NCBI GenBank assembly: GCA_026027325.1
Contig: JAMSLZ010000020.1
Location: 310,001 to 374,000 of the forward strand
From: Actinomucor elegans
Taxonomy: Eukaryota > Mucoromycota > Mucoromycetes > Mucorales > Mucoraceae
Reading direction: 5' to 3'
Length of the DNA: 64,000 bases
The notes beneath the pieces were generated by a model. It had not been told where the DNA came from. It saw nothing but the letters and a program-made list of their open reading frames with translations, and ran no database searches. Positions 1-14,512 of this stretch are shown here, piece after piece. A program made the translations under genes and the position numbers. Every line of letters starts with the position of its first letter. Positions within the stretch are counted from its first letter, which is position 1.

Positions 1-935
1 CCACAGATGATGAGGTTCCAGAACAACGAATCCCACATCGAGCACTGCTAAAAGGCGCTAAAGAGCATGTTGAAGAACACTTTGATCGTCCTGAACTTGT
101 ACGTGATTGTATTCTAGGACTTTCTGATGGTTTGACTGTACCTTTTGCTTTGGCAGCTGGCCTCTCAAGTTTAGGTGATAGTCGAATCGTAATATATGGC
201 GGTGTAGCAGGTAGATTAGGTATATAAATAATCTTCAGGTTTATATACTTATATAGACATGGTAGAACTTGTGTCTGGTGCTATATCAATGGGGTTGGGT
301 GGGTATTTAGCAGCGAAATCCGAAGCGGACCACTACCGCACGGAGCGCGAAAGAGAAGGTATTACAGCAAACTTTGTTTCAAAACCATATCACTAAACTT
401 AGCATTCAATTTAGCACGTGAAGTAGAACTGTATCCCAAAGAAGAAGAAGAAGAAATTATTGAGCTTTTTGAACCGTATGGGCTGGACCGAGAATCCATG
501 GAGCCAATGATGATGCGCTTTAGACAGAACTCGGAAAAGTTTGTTGACTTTATGATGCGTTTCGAATTGAATTTGGAGTTGCCTGACCCTAACCGTAGCT
601 GGGTAGGTAGGATTTATACGCAAATGCAATCATTTTCTTAATCAAATTGATAGATCTCTGCGCTAACAATTGGCTTATCTTATTTGATCGGCGGATTGAT
701 TCCTCTTTTGCCCTATTTTTTTGTCAACGATACATTTAATGCCCTATATATATCCTGTTTTGTGACCTCGTTTACATTATTTTGCTTTGGTTATCTCAAA
801 AGCATCTATCTGAGACCTAAACAAGCCCTTGTTGGAGCAATCCAAACTTTGGCGATCGGTGCAGTTGCTGCTGCGTTTAGCTATGGTATTGTGGCATTTG
901 CCAATAGTAGCAATGCTTTAGCTAAAGAGGCCTAA
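1..935 (+). CDS. CCC1: CCC1/VIT1-family iron/manganese transporter, 3' part
   Basis: The gene begins upstream of the window. Exons are <1-210, 257-358, 415-602 and 654-935, and all junctions keep frame. The readable part starts in the cytosolic N-terminal region and enters the VIT1 core at DCILGLSDGLTVPFALAAGL, which is TM1 with the family's Asp/Gly-rich motif. It continues with VELVSGAISMGLGGYLAAKS (TM2), a long cytosolic acidic helix bearing Glu/Met residues (EEEIIELF, ESMEPMMMRF) that binds metal in VIT1 homologues, and three C-terminal TM segments (ISALTIGLSYLIGGLIPLLP and onward). Family knowledge: these proteins move Fe2+/Mn2+ into the vacuole. The end at LAKEA-stop is a normal family C-terminus. 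Family assignment is firm. The vacuolar location is inferred from yeast Ccc1. Confidence 0.92.
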
Positions 936-1296
936 GAACCCTGTTATTTATATCCATCTTGTTTCAATATCCGTACCTGTATTATATTATAAACCATTGA
1001 TTTGATTTATGACATATTGATTTCTTTAAGAGCTAATAAAAAAAAAAGAAGAGAATATTTTTGGCCCTTTTTTTTTTTTTTTTACAATAAAAACTAGTTT
1101 GTAGTAAGTAGATTTATCCTCGGTGCTATTGAGCGAGAAAAAAAAAAGTCTTGGCAGCAAACTAAAACTTGCTGGCTGATTTCGCGGGGGTCTAATAAGC
1201 TTCTTTGGTGTAACTTGCTCGAGGCTATATAAACTTAAACACTCCCGCCTTTCTATCATCCCTTTCAATTTTCTATTCGGTCAATCTCAAACATTC
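936..1296. promoter_or_regulatory. Intergenic region with TATA box for the metalloprotease gene
   Basis: This gap separates two plus-strand genes. A good TATA element (TATATAAA at 1226-1233) lies about 64 bp before the ATG at 1297. A T tract of about 15 bases ends near 1083 and may mark the 3' side of the upstream gene. Confidence 0.5.
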
Positions 1297-2844
1297 ATGA
1301 CATTTGCACCTTTTTGCAAATCTTTATTACTCTATTTCTTGCTATTTGCTTGTACCGTTCAAGCCTCTATTGATCTATACTGTGTAAAACATAGATCGGA
1401 CCATGTACATCGCAATTCATTAGATACATGTTCGACTTCAAGACATCGTCCCGTCTCAGCAGCAGCTCTAGCTGATAGTACAGCCATCAAAACAGCAAAA
1501 AACGAACTTTCATTTGACCTGATATGCATAGCCAAAGATGCTGAATGTGCAGCTGTCAAAGCAACAATAGCCATAGCGACCGAGATTATTTCCGCTGTGT
1601 TTCAATTTGAAATGCCCTTAACAATCAACGCATCTTATGTCAGTTTTTGTCAGGAATACAGCGATTGTCATCCTGATAGTAAAATGGCTTCGATCGGTCA
1701 AGCATATCCTTCTATTTCTTATATTATGGTGGACCAAACTGATAATATGACGAGAATGTATCCTCAACCGCTATTGAAACAATATACAAAGCTAAAAGTC
1801 AAACCAAACTGGTTATACTATGATATAAATGCACAGTTTAATAATGAGATCAACTGGTATTTTGCAGTAAGTAGTTTGCTTATTTCTTGAACTATAGCTA
1901 ATATTTACTAGAGTGACCCAAGTCCAATACAGGATGGACAAACTGATTTTTTGAGAAACGTTCTACATGAACTAATACATGGCCTTGGATTTATGACCGC
2001 TTGGAATGACGACCTTTACTACGATTTATTACCTTTGTTTCCAAACAATCTGGACTATTTTATAACACCTTTATTGCTTGCTTCTGCTGATAACGATCAA
2101 CAAATGTCCAACTATAATTCGCCACAACCATTTTGGGGCTTTGTAGAGTTTCCTTTTGATAAGTTTATCTTTTTCAACACAGACAAGACACCTGGAGCGC
2201 CAACTTACTCTTTCACAAGCGTCACACAAAAACTAAACGAGTTTTGTAATTCAAACATCACGTTTCGCAGTATGATTGATTTAGCTAATGCGTGGTTTAG
2301 CTCGAATGCTTTCAAACAAGCTTCCAAGGTATATTCAAAAACAGTCAACGCTTTAAACGTCCTAGCTATGGTTGACAATGAACTTTTACTCTGGCTGGAG
2401 ACCTCGGTAGACCCATTCTCGTCAGGATCTTCATTGTGTCACGTTGATCAATCTGAATATTTGAACACTACAGAATATTTGATGGTTTATACAGCCAATC
2501 GCGGTATTGGAATGTCAGAACTTGACCAATTGTTTCCTTTTGGACCTATTGGCCCCAAATTAGCAAAGCTTATGGCATCTCTTGGCTATCAACTAGACCC
2601 AAAATATGCAATCAACGCCACGCGTCCAGATCTGAAATACTGGGGACCTTCTCCAGGTTTATCAGGCGCTGGTTCAAATACATCACCTTCACTCTCCATT
2701 AATACTGATGGTCCTGCTCGATTACCGCCTTCATCAACAAACAAGCCTTCATCATCTGTATCCACTCCATCTGCTGCTACGACTTTTACATTAAATCACT
2801 TTATATATATTATCATTCTTATAGCTATTTTCCCCTTAGTTTAA
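1297..2844 (+). CDS. Secreted, probably GPI-anchored HExxH zinc metalloprotease
   Basis: Two exons, 1297-1866 and 1912-2844, encode 500 residues. The protein opens with a signal peptide (SLLLYFLLFACTVQAS) and is Cys-containing and N-glycosylation-rich. The active-site helix HELIHGLGF (about residues 205-213) supplies two zinc His residues and the catalytic Glu. There is no third His in the usual metzincin position right after it. A later LCHVDQSEY followed by YLMVYTANRG could provide the third ligand and a Met-turn-like element, as in gluzincin/leishmanolysin-style arrangements; this is inference. The tail is Ser/Thr/Pro-rich (about residues 425-475) and ends in a hydrophobic segment (HFIYIIILIAIFPLV), which suggests a GPI signal. 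An extracellular or wall-bound protease is likely. The substrate is unknown. Confidence 0.75.
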
Positions 2845-3272
2845 AACTTAATAATATGTACTATACCTTTACCCTTTAACACATATAATTTCGCTATTCC
2901 TGTAAAAAAAAAATTCTATTACTAGCTTATAATCATCACCATTGTTGTTTTCATTGTATACATTAAATTAATAAATAAAAACAATTGTACTTTTTTCTTC
3001 AATGGTGCTTTTTGCAATACTCAACTACAGTATCTTATTTACCACATGGGTGTATTGATCAAAGAGGAAGTTGTAGTCATGATAACCAACAAAAATGTTT
3101 CCATCAATACATAAAAGCATTATTGATGTGTTGCATGCAATTTAAAAATCATTAGATCTAATTTGTAAGTAATATATATAATTTATTACTATCAGTGACT
3201 AATAGCATAACATATTTCTTTTGCTCAATCAAAATACAGTGACTATTAGATACAATAATCTATCCTACAAAC

Positions 3273-3330
3273 ATATTAGTAATCAAATGTGATATTAAAC
3301 CGAGACCGGTCAAGAGATTTATAGATCATT
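3273..3330 (+). repeat. Dispersed short repeat, copy 1
   Basis: The copy reads AGTAATCAAATGTGATATT followed by an AAACCGAGACCGGTC-like stretch. It shares order and spacing with the other copies: an AATCA word, a TG(C/T)GA(C/T)ATT core, then GAGA/GATC words. Confidence 0.4.
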
Positions 3331-3440
3331 AAAGTTAGTTCATACAAATTGCATGCAATTTCCAGTTAATCAATAGAATATATAGTATGCTTATAGTACT
3401 TTAGTTAAATATTAGTTTTAATAGATACGACTATTCATTT

Positions 3441-3490
3441 TGAATATGTACCGATTTTCAAATGTGACACTAAACTGAATTGATCAAGAC
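3441..3490 (+). repeat. Dispersed short repeat, copy 2
   Basis: It carries ATGTACC, then AAATGTGACACTAAACTG, then ATTGATCAAGA. This is close to the reverse complement of the copy at 46431-46492 (ATGTACC ... TGCGACATTAAACTGG ... ATTGATCGAGA). It lies about 170 bp after copy 1 in the same orientation. Confidence 0.45.
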
Positions 3491-4799
3491 ATTAATATTA
3501 AGAATAGGATAAAAATTTAAAAAAAAATCTCAAGGTGAGCTTTCATGACTCAAATATCTATGATCTCTTGTTTTTTGTGGGGAAAACATACGAAGTTTTC
3601 GAGATTTATCTTCCAAGTGATTTAAATGCAACACTTGGAAAGGTATGTCAATGTGATTTGTTTACATATATTGATATCAAATGCTCGAGTTAGGGTTGAA
3701 TTTCTAAAAGATCTAAAATACGTTTTTTTTTTATCAATGATATCTAAATTAGTTGGTACGCATATCTATACCTTTACACTATTCAATGCATCATTAATTT
3801 ATTTATAACCGTTGTTAAGAAGTATTGCATTCATCAGTAAATGTTTGCTCCCAGATGCTTCTGTTCCTGATTCTGAAGGGCCAGCGAAATATTTCGAGTT
3901 ACCGTAAATAACCAATAACAATTGAGAAAACTTCATGGTGGTATACATTTTTTTTAACTGTATCAACAATATGATGCAGCCATAGTTTATAATGCACATT
4001 TGTTTGTACGATCCGTCCTATATATTTATACCACAGTTAGTATACAAAATCTAATAGGGATTAAGGTAGCAGGCTTAAGCGCGTCCCTACAGCAAGCTAG
4101 ATGGTTAACGAGCCAAATCAGTCCTTGAATAAGCCTTTTTTCAATTCTATAACACTCATTGCGATAAATAATGATGAGTCGGCTTGTTTTTCATTCCTAC
4201 AAGCTATTAACTACCTGTACTTAATAACACATAAAAGGTTTAAAATTGAATAAAGATGTGTCAAGGATTATAGAAATTGACCTGTTTTATCAAAGTATTT
4301 GTTCCAAAAAAAGGAGTTTTTGACAATATAGCAGTCTACCTGAACAAGCATCATGCTATTCCTTTTCCTTTTACTTTTAACACCTGTCTCAGTGGAGTAT
4401 AGAACATAATGGATATTCGGCTATACTAGTCCGATTACAGTCAATCAGCTTATATAACTAGTGAACGTTCGTTTACTAACAAAAGCGCACTTTATGCATT
4501 ATAGAATTCCAGATTATGACCTGTTTATTCTTTGAAACCGCATATAAAGGTATATACAACAGCTTATTGACTAAGCTATTAATTGGGAAGCTGGAACAGA
4601 AAAAAATTTAACAAAAACATAGGTGGGAGGCGCAAGTTTCTACATACAAGTAAGTATAATGTAAACTATGATGGCATAGATCACTAACTCGAGGTAGTAC
4701 ATGGAAAACAAATAACAAATAAGCAGGTCTCTAATAGCGTCTAGCACATATAATAGTTTTTCTTTTTTTTTTCTTTTATGATTCTCTTCTACCTTCTTG

Positions 4800-6748
4800 A
4801 TGATGAATTTACGCGTCTTGGTCTATTTATTGTTGCTAGCTTTTGTACATACTACTGTACAAGCTATTGATGTGTCTTCTCTCACCGAGAATTTCGTGAA
4901 CGAACGCGTTATTCGAACTGTAGATCTATCTACGAGTGTCGTTAAAGAAGACATCGGTATTAAAGCTAACAATACCGGTTCTAAGGCAACTACAGCGTAC
5001 CACTTTGCCATACCAATAACACATCACAATACTATGGCATCATATCATGCTTTTCTAAAACAGAAAGCAAAACAGCGTTTAGTGATGGAACCTGCCGGAT
5101 TCGATCAATTGCAGTATGCTTAGTTAGTTTCCGTTTAAACGGCGTGTTATTAATGAATTTATTATAGACAACTGTACGTGTACGTTATTCATATTGATCC
5201 TTTAGAGCGTCATGACGAGATAAAAATTGGTATCAGGCTCACATTTACGCACAAGGTTAAACCCTTACCAGAAAATATCCCTCAAATTTCAAAGCAGCAT
5301 GTTATGTACGCGGGAAACATATATCCCGTTTCGCCATATATAACAAAGAATATAAAAACGACCTTCACGTAAGTCTACAGGCCGCAAAACATGTAAATAA
5401 ACCTTAACAGCGCTGGTTGTATATCAGATTCCCAACTGAAAATATCGTAACGCTTATCGGTGGAGAAGGAAAACACGCCAAAAACACTATTGTTTATGGC
5501 CCTTTGGATAATGTTTCACCTTTATCCATCAAACCATGTAGTTTCCACTACGAATATAAAGATCCCATCATTACTATTACCAGCTTGAAGCGCGAAATGG
5601 AAATATCGCATTGGGGAGCAAACCTGGCTATCGAGGAACATTACGCGTTAAGGCACGATGGAGCAAAGTATGTTAGAACATCTTCATGCAGATTAGATTG
5701 CTCATTTTTTTTTTTAAAGATTAGACTCTGAGTTTAGTCGGATCAAGTATCAACTCGCATCTCATGTTTTAGAGCAAACAAATGTACTGACTAAGCTGGT
5801 GTTTGATCTACCAAAGAGCGCTACCGATGTTTATTACCGTGATGAAGTAGGAAATGTATCCACATCTCATTTCCGTAATGAAAGAGATAAGTCTGTATTG
5901 GAGATCGAACCTCGGTTTCCTTTGTTTGGCGGCTGGAAAACAACATGGTACATGGGATACAATGTGCCCTTACAGCAATATGGCCGATATAACAAAGATA
6001 AAGACATATATATCTTGAAAGTAAAGTTTGTCGAAAATATCAAGGATAATATGTCAATAGATCAAGTAGAGTTTAAAGTAATATTACCTGAGGGAGCAAC
6101 GTAAGTGATCCAATTCCATTACCAAACAACTTTCTAATTTTAAAACACGGTAAATTCTAGACACATCCAAGCTACACCACCATCTACTTTCAACTTGGAC
6201 TCTATTGAAGAGACCAAACATTTCACGTTCTTCGACTCTACAGGACGCGTTTCCGTTATCTTCCGAAAAAACAACGTAGTAAACGACCACGAAGCTGTCA
6301 TCTATGTAAGTAAAAGAACTATTGAACAAAAGCATGTTTACCAATAACTTTGTTTCCTATCATAGATATCTTATAAGCTGCCGTGGTTGAAGCTACTTCA
6401 AAAGCCTACAGTTGTCTCTCTTGCATTTTTAATGATGTGTTTTTTTAGCATAGTTATGTCTAAAATCCCCTTTACTATTGGTAAAGAAAGTGAGTTTAAT
6501 ACTAGTGTGGAGAATAAAAATGTTCAACATTCTCGAGTGCAAGTCCCTACGCTATCAGATTTTGACGATGAACCAGTTACAGCTAATACGAGAGATCAGA
6601 AATCGCACATTTCGCATTTATTACCTGGACAGGAGAATCGCTCTGCGACAAAAAAGGTAATTGGATATTTTACATCGAAAATCAACGTCCATTAATTTGA
6701 TTTTATTAGAGAAAACTTCCAGGGAAACGAGGCAAAAAAGCTAATTAA
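4800..6748 (+). CDS. OST1: Oligosaccharyltransferase subunit OST1 / ribophorin I
   Basis: Seven exons (4800-5113, 5168-5368, 5428-5667, 5720-6100, 6161-6305, 6366-6656, 6710-6748) give 536 residues. The start is the ATG at 4800; a second ATG follows at once. The protein has a signal peptide (LVYLLLLAFVHTTVQA) and the ribophorin I lumenal domain. Recognisable family blocks are YAGNIYPVSPY, ISHWGANLAIEEHY, AKLDSEFSRIKYQ, FPLFGGWKTTWYMGYNVPL and YKLPWLKLLQKP before the single TM segment. Family role: a structural subunit of the ER complex that N-glycosylates nascent proteins. After the TM there is a cytosolic tail of roughly 85 residues ending in a strongly basic stretch, longer than the yeast tail. 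The exon-4 acceptor was set at 5719 because the next AG would create a stop codon. Confidence 0.93.
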
Positions 6749-6941
6749 GCTTTTGAGAGGTTGGAACGTGCAGTTTCTATCTACTCAATTGTTTCATATG
6801 CAATCTTATTTATCGCTTTATTTTATGGATTCTATTATAAAAGGTCTCATATCGAGAGTGCTTTAGCTAACTTGTTATCAAATTACTGTGTATAGGTATA
6901 AGATTAAATAAATCAAACGTTAGAAAGATAAGGGAATATTA

Positions 6942-8847
6942 CTATAAGAGTAAAGTAAAAACAACCCAAGAGACCATGAAAAAGGCTGAGTAAGAGATTG
7001 GTTTAGAATGAGAAGCACTGCTTGTAACGCCTTGGATTTTGAACTCATCCTCTTCAATCTCGGCCTCATCGACAGCATCCAGAGTAATAGGGTTTTGACC
7101 TTCGTGATAGCCTGCATGACTGAAAGAAAACCTGTCTCCAACATAATCAGTGCTATTTGCAGCTATTAAGTAATCGGTTAATATGTATGTAGAATAAGAT
7201 CAAAACTATTTGAAGTCTTACATTTCTTGTATGGCGTTTGGTCATTCAGGCACCCATCCAAACGTACCATAGTGTAACCTTCTTGATCAATGGTGTTTAC
7301 GATATGGGATACAGCATTCAAGGAACCAGTATAAGGAAGGTCATATTGAATAGAGATAAAAGATCCTTTGGAATCGAAAGTGTCCTTGTATTTCTTGAAT
7401 GTCTCGGAGTAAATTTCCTGGATCGAGCCAGTGCCTGTAGCATCCTTCTTCATGTAATCTTGACTATCCAAGTTGTATCCAACAATGACAAAGCCAAGAT
7501 CTCGAATGATGCCTTCAGTACGGGTATCCTTAATTTCTGTATAGTGAAGACGAACATATTTAGGTGCGACTCCAATCAAGCCTTCGATGATTTGTGCATT
7601 GTTGAGAATATCATTACGGATGTCTTCATCAGTAAAAGCAGAGGGGTTATCATCTTTGACTCGGTAAGTCATACCAATCAAATGGCCAGCGCTATAAAGG
7701 TTCTGCAAGACCAGGGCATATTGCTGAGTATATAACCAAGTAGCATTGACAAAAAAGTTGGCACGAGCATCTGCTTTGCTTAATTGACGCGCAATCTTTG
7801 CTGTAACATCGCTGGGACCTTCGCTCTATATAAATAATAGACTTAGAATTTAAAATATTGTGTGTATACTATTGCTCAAATATATATTACATAAGTCAAG
7901 GCAATCTGTCCCTGAGTTTTACATCCTGTCACTTGAGGAACTGGAGCCTTTGAAGCAGAAGGCGTATTTTGCATTGAGACTGCAGTAGTTACCACGATAG
8001 CTTATTACATACATGAAGAAAACCTCGTTAGTTAAATTTCCGACTAGGCAGCATTATAGCTGATTACCTTGATGAACATCTTCTTTTGTAGGAGTAGCTA
8101 CCATCGAGTTGATTTCAGAAATGGAATTCTTGTTGCTGGGCCTTTGTGTCGAGTTAATTCCAGAAATGAGACTCTTGCTGCTGGGTTCTGCTATTGAGTT
8201 AGTTTCTGAGATGGATTCCTTGCTGTTAGGCTCTTCTATCGAGTTGGTTTCTGAAATGAGCTCATTGCTGCTAGGCTCTTTTATCGAGTTGGTTTCCGAA
8301 ATGAGTTCATTGCTGCTAGGCTCTTCTATCGGGCCAGTTTCTGGGATGGGCTCCGTACCGATAGGGTTTGCTTCTTCAATAAATGGCTCCAGTTCTTGAG
8401 GTGGAGGTCCATTGTCCAAGACTTGGACGACCTCATCTTCCATATAATTCTCAGGATCGTTTACTACGTCTAAAGCACCAGCGGCTCCATTCTTTTTTAT
8501 CATTTCATTCACCTCATCGTAATCTAAAGGTTGGTCAAGGTCATCATGAACACTTTGCTTTGGGCGCATTCCATGAGGATGAACCTGATGTACATCTTTC
8601 GGGGGTTCCCGCTGCTGAATCTGAGCGCTATCTTTGTTATCTAAGGCAGCGACACTGGCATCTTTTTTCAAGCCATGTCCTTTCATCTCGTCTTTCTGAT
8701 TAGCTTGCTCTTGAGCATAAACATTTGTCAATATTTGCAGGATAAATAATGATAAGAATATCAATATTACTTAAAGTTGGATATGAATTAGCAATAAATA
8801 GATATAACCATGAATAAAAGCCTACCTCGCCTTTGAATTTGTGTCAT
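6942..8847 (-). CDS. Polysaccharide (chitin) deacetylase-like protein, predicted catalytically dead
   Basis: Five exons on the minus strand (8847-8826, 8769-8068, 7979-7891, 7825-7222, 7162-6942) encode 545 residues. The first exon is 22 nt; the intron puts ATG in frame with a signal/anchor segment (ILIFLSLFILQILTNVYA). Next come an acidic, Pro-rich stretch of about 210 residues and five imperfect repeats of a 13-residue unit (ISETNSIEEPSSN-like, roughly residues 165-235). The C-terminal half is a NodB-type deacetylase fold with clear landmarks: LYSAGHLIG, the DEDIRNDI and GVAPKYVRLHY blocks, VGYNLDSQDY and QEGYTMVRLDGCL. It ends in a Ser-rich segment and a hydrophobic GPI-like tail. All catalytic motifs are altered: TFDDGP became TYSEGP, HTWSH became MTYRV, RPPYG became RLHYT, and the late His motif became IQYD. 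A structural or carbohydrate-binding surface role is plausible. Chitin deacetylation is unlikely. Confidence 0.8.
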
Positions 8848-10958
8848 TTACGTATTAGTTATGGTATTCAAAGAAAAGGAAGTATTATACTATTCTCTCT
8901 TTTTTTATTATTTGGATTAAATATATACACATTCTTCAGTTTAATGCCTTTTTATGAACTAATATTTAAAGAATAATAAAAAAAACTCCCTATGGTGCTT
9001 GAGCCTGGCAATAATCAGAATAATTTCCGTTCAACCCATTATAAAAGCATGTTTTATTAGACTATCAACACCAAACAAGTGACTAATTAAATTAGTTAAA
9101 TAATAAATATCTACATGCTAGGATACACTCTGTTTTAGTTTTCGATTTAGTGGTATTCAACGTATAATTAATTGTGGTTTTTAAATATGTTAGCCCTCTA
9201 ACTATTTTAGCAGATGAGTCTCAGATCTAGAACTTAACAAAAGTATTAAAACCAAAAAGGCACTTTTTGTAAGTACCAGCTCAGTTTGAACAAGTGCTAT
9301 TAATCTGATGCGACATTTGTGTGAGATTCATCAAGATCACTGAAGTTTAAATGATGTACTCTTTCCAATTTTCAAGACTTCATTTTTCATTTCGATACTC
9401 TCGATTTCTATTGGATTTCGAAGATCGAATTACTGCTGCTGCTCTAGTATCGATCACCGCCACTGCCACTATAGGAAAAAAACCAAGTTTACTCAATTTG
9501 CAAGAATATCAGGTGTACCTGTAATTCATCTTAAATTCATTCGAATTTAACCCGAGATTCATTGTAATTAGAACATGGAAATAAAACTTAATCTTTATTA
9601 ATTTGTGTTTTACCTTATTCCACTTTAAATTTAGGTGAAAGTACCAATTCACTCGAAATCTATTTGAATTTACCATGAATTCCACCTTATGACGGTTTCG
9701 GGAGGTAATTAACATACAATCTTTAGAGTGAGCATGTATCTGGATGATACTATGCGGTATTAAGATACAAAGCACTACACATATTTAAGATCTCAGCTCA
9801 TCTAATCTGGCACTCAATAATAATACAATATTTAATAGATCTCAAGCTGTGCAATATAGAGATCTTGGTCTTTCTTTTACATTAATAAACAAACCGCACG
9901 TTCAGCGTGATCGAATTGTTTTAGTCCCTTTTGTAGTAGAAATCAACTTATATATTCCATATAACTCTCACCTTATTTGGCTTATTTTTTTTTTCATAGT
10001 AAATTCTGTATAGGCACTTGCTTAAAGCATGCGAGAAAATTGAACTCCACTTTGATCCCGTCTCTAATAATACAAGTTTATTAATACGCAAAAAGTATGT
10101 TCACAGAATTTGCATACAATTAAATGGCGACATTCCCTTCAATCAACAGATTTATCTTTGATCAGAGGCTGTTTTTTCGAATGTTTTCATATATAATAAA
10201 TAAAACAAGACAAAAATAAATACGCGTACTTTTTGATATTCCCAACGCATTTTTTTAATATATCATACTTTTAAACTATCGTCTTCATGCTCCACAGAAA
10301 AAGGAAAATCTAAATCTAAAGGTTGGAAAGGTTTTTGTGGTCACCTCATTTCTTATATTCTACATTTCTCGACCGATTTTGATTCATTTTCTACGTGTTT
10401 GAATTGAAGCACTATATCTTCTACAATCATTATTTGATTGAAATATAATCAGTAAATTGCATTTTAGATATGCTGTAAATCACTTACTTTTGACGCTAAA
10501 CTAGGTTTAATAGTAGATATAATTCTCGACTGATTCTCAAGTGAATACTACAGCTGATAACTAGTACATGATTATTATAAACTGATGCATCTATTAAAGC
10601 AATCATTTAATCTATGCACATTCAGCCTATCGTTTATTTCATAAGATACTCTATAACCTATGTAATAAACTGGACAAGTTTCGATCAAATTGTTACACCT
10701 ATTTAATACTTCCTGCTTCGAATGAGTTACTGTGTCTGTTTGTATCGCTATATTACCTGCTTGTAAATTAATGTACGCCAGTTCAAGAAAAATATCTATA
10801 CGTTTGTGATTTGTCGTTTCTTTTTCTTACAGCTATTACCATTCGCTGGTTAATGACTTGTATTACAAAATTCAAAGAGCTATGTACATTTATTTATTGC
10901 TTTATACAAAAAAGGTTTTGCTTTCATTTAATATGGATCAAGCAAATATAAAATGGAA
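8848..10958. other. Intergenic, no supported gene
   Basis: AT-rich sequence between two minus-strand genes. A short minus-strand ORF near 9509-9775 has no ATG-supported context, splice partner or recognisable motif. One dispersed-repeat copy is at 9296-9340. Confidence 0.6.
9296..9340 (+). repeat. Dispersed short repeat, copy 3
   Basis: CTATTAATCTGATGCGACAT is followed by TTGTGTGAGATTCATCAAGA. It has the AATC, TGCGACATTTG and GAGAT elements in the family order. Confidence 0.45.
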
Positions 10959-13585
<2,627 letters not shown>

Positions 13586-14512
13586 GTGAGATAAATACTA
13601 GCAAAAGATTACAAGTATTTATCAAACAGTAAGAAAAAAAAACCCCCTTTAAAAAGCAGTCGAATGAAGTTTAACCTTTATATTCAAAATTCTGAGATAG
13701 AAAAACAAGCAAATGGATCAAGTGCACTACAGTGTTCCTTTAGGCATCCAGCGGAACAAAATTAAAAAAAAATTCGCTATAATTGAGAGTTGCTCTTCAT
13801 TTTGCATCTGTTTTTGGCTTTTTGAGTTTATGAAAAAGCATTCACGCATACTTGAATGTTTAATAAATGGTTTAGTACCATAAACCATGCTTCAAAAACA
13901 AGTTGTCCAGACAAAAGAACAGCGAAAGTTTTAAAACTAGAATCTTAGGAGAATGTTCGATTTCTTCTTTAAAATGCTTTTATTAGTACACCGTGTGGAA
14001 TACCATCAAGAAAGATCAATAGGCGACTGTACTTTTTAAATGACATGTGGAAAAGGTTATAATAATAACACTATGCCAAGATTAAAAGCTGGTGGAGAAT
14101 TGACGAAAAAATTATTATATACTTTCCTGTAACGTATTATTGGCTATGAAGCTTTAATATTGGATTCCAGCTGCTATCGCGAAAATCTTCCCTTTCATGG
14201 CATCAGACACAAACAAATACAAAACTTTTTAACAAAATCCGTACAATCTTTAATTGTTAAATTTAATTATACCAGTAGCATATTGCACTTCTCATTAAAT
14301 TCTGAGCTATATACACGTTATTACTTGGATATACAGCTCCTTCCGTCAAAACATGTATAGATGCTTCAGTACCGTTATGTTTTGTATCAAACAAACATAT
14401 TAGGAAAAAAGGCGGTCGTTTAAAAATAAGTCAATAAATAAACTTTCATGATTTCAACTAGAAAGTGTCAAAGTTATTTTCCTTCTCTTTTATTAAACAA
14501 AAGTCTTCATTA
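13586..14512. other. Divergent intergenic region between DED1 and the KH protein
   Basis: It contains the putative promoters of a minus-strand and a plus-strand gene. No ORF is convincing; the one at 14160-14360 is short and unmotivated. No clear TATA box was picked out. Confidence 0.5.

Larger units (their letters stand above)
2845..4799. other. AT-rich intergenic region without a supported gene
   Basis: No convincing coding sequence is seen. Short ORFs here are AT-driven. The segment holds two copies of the dispersed repeat described separately (about 3273-3330 and 3441-3490). The palindromic word TTGCATGCAATTT also occurs twice, near 3132 and 3349. Confidence 0.6.

Noticed and set aside
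8109..8703. Plus-strand ORFs with a repeated LLLGS(S/A)IELVSEM-like unit
   Set aside because: Antisense reading of the tandem repeats in the deacetylase-like gene.
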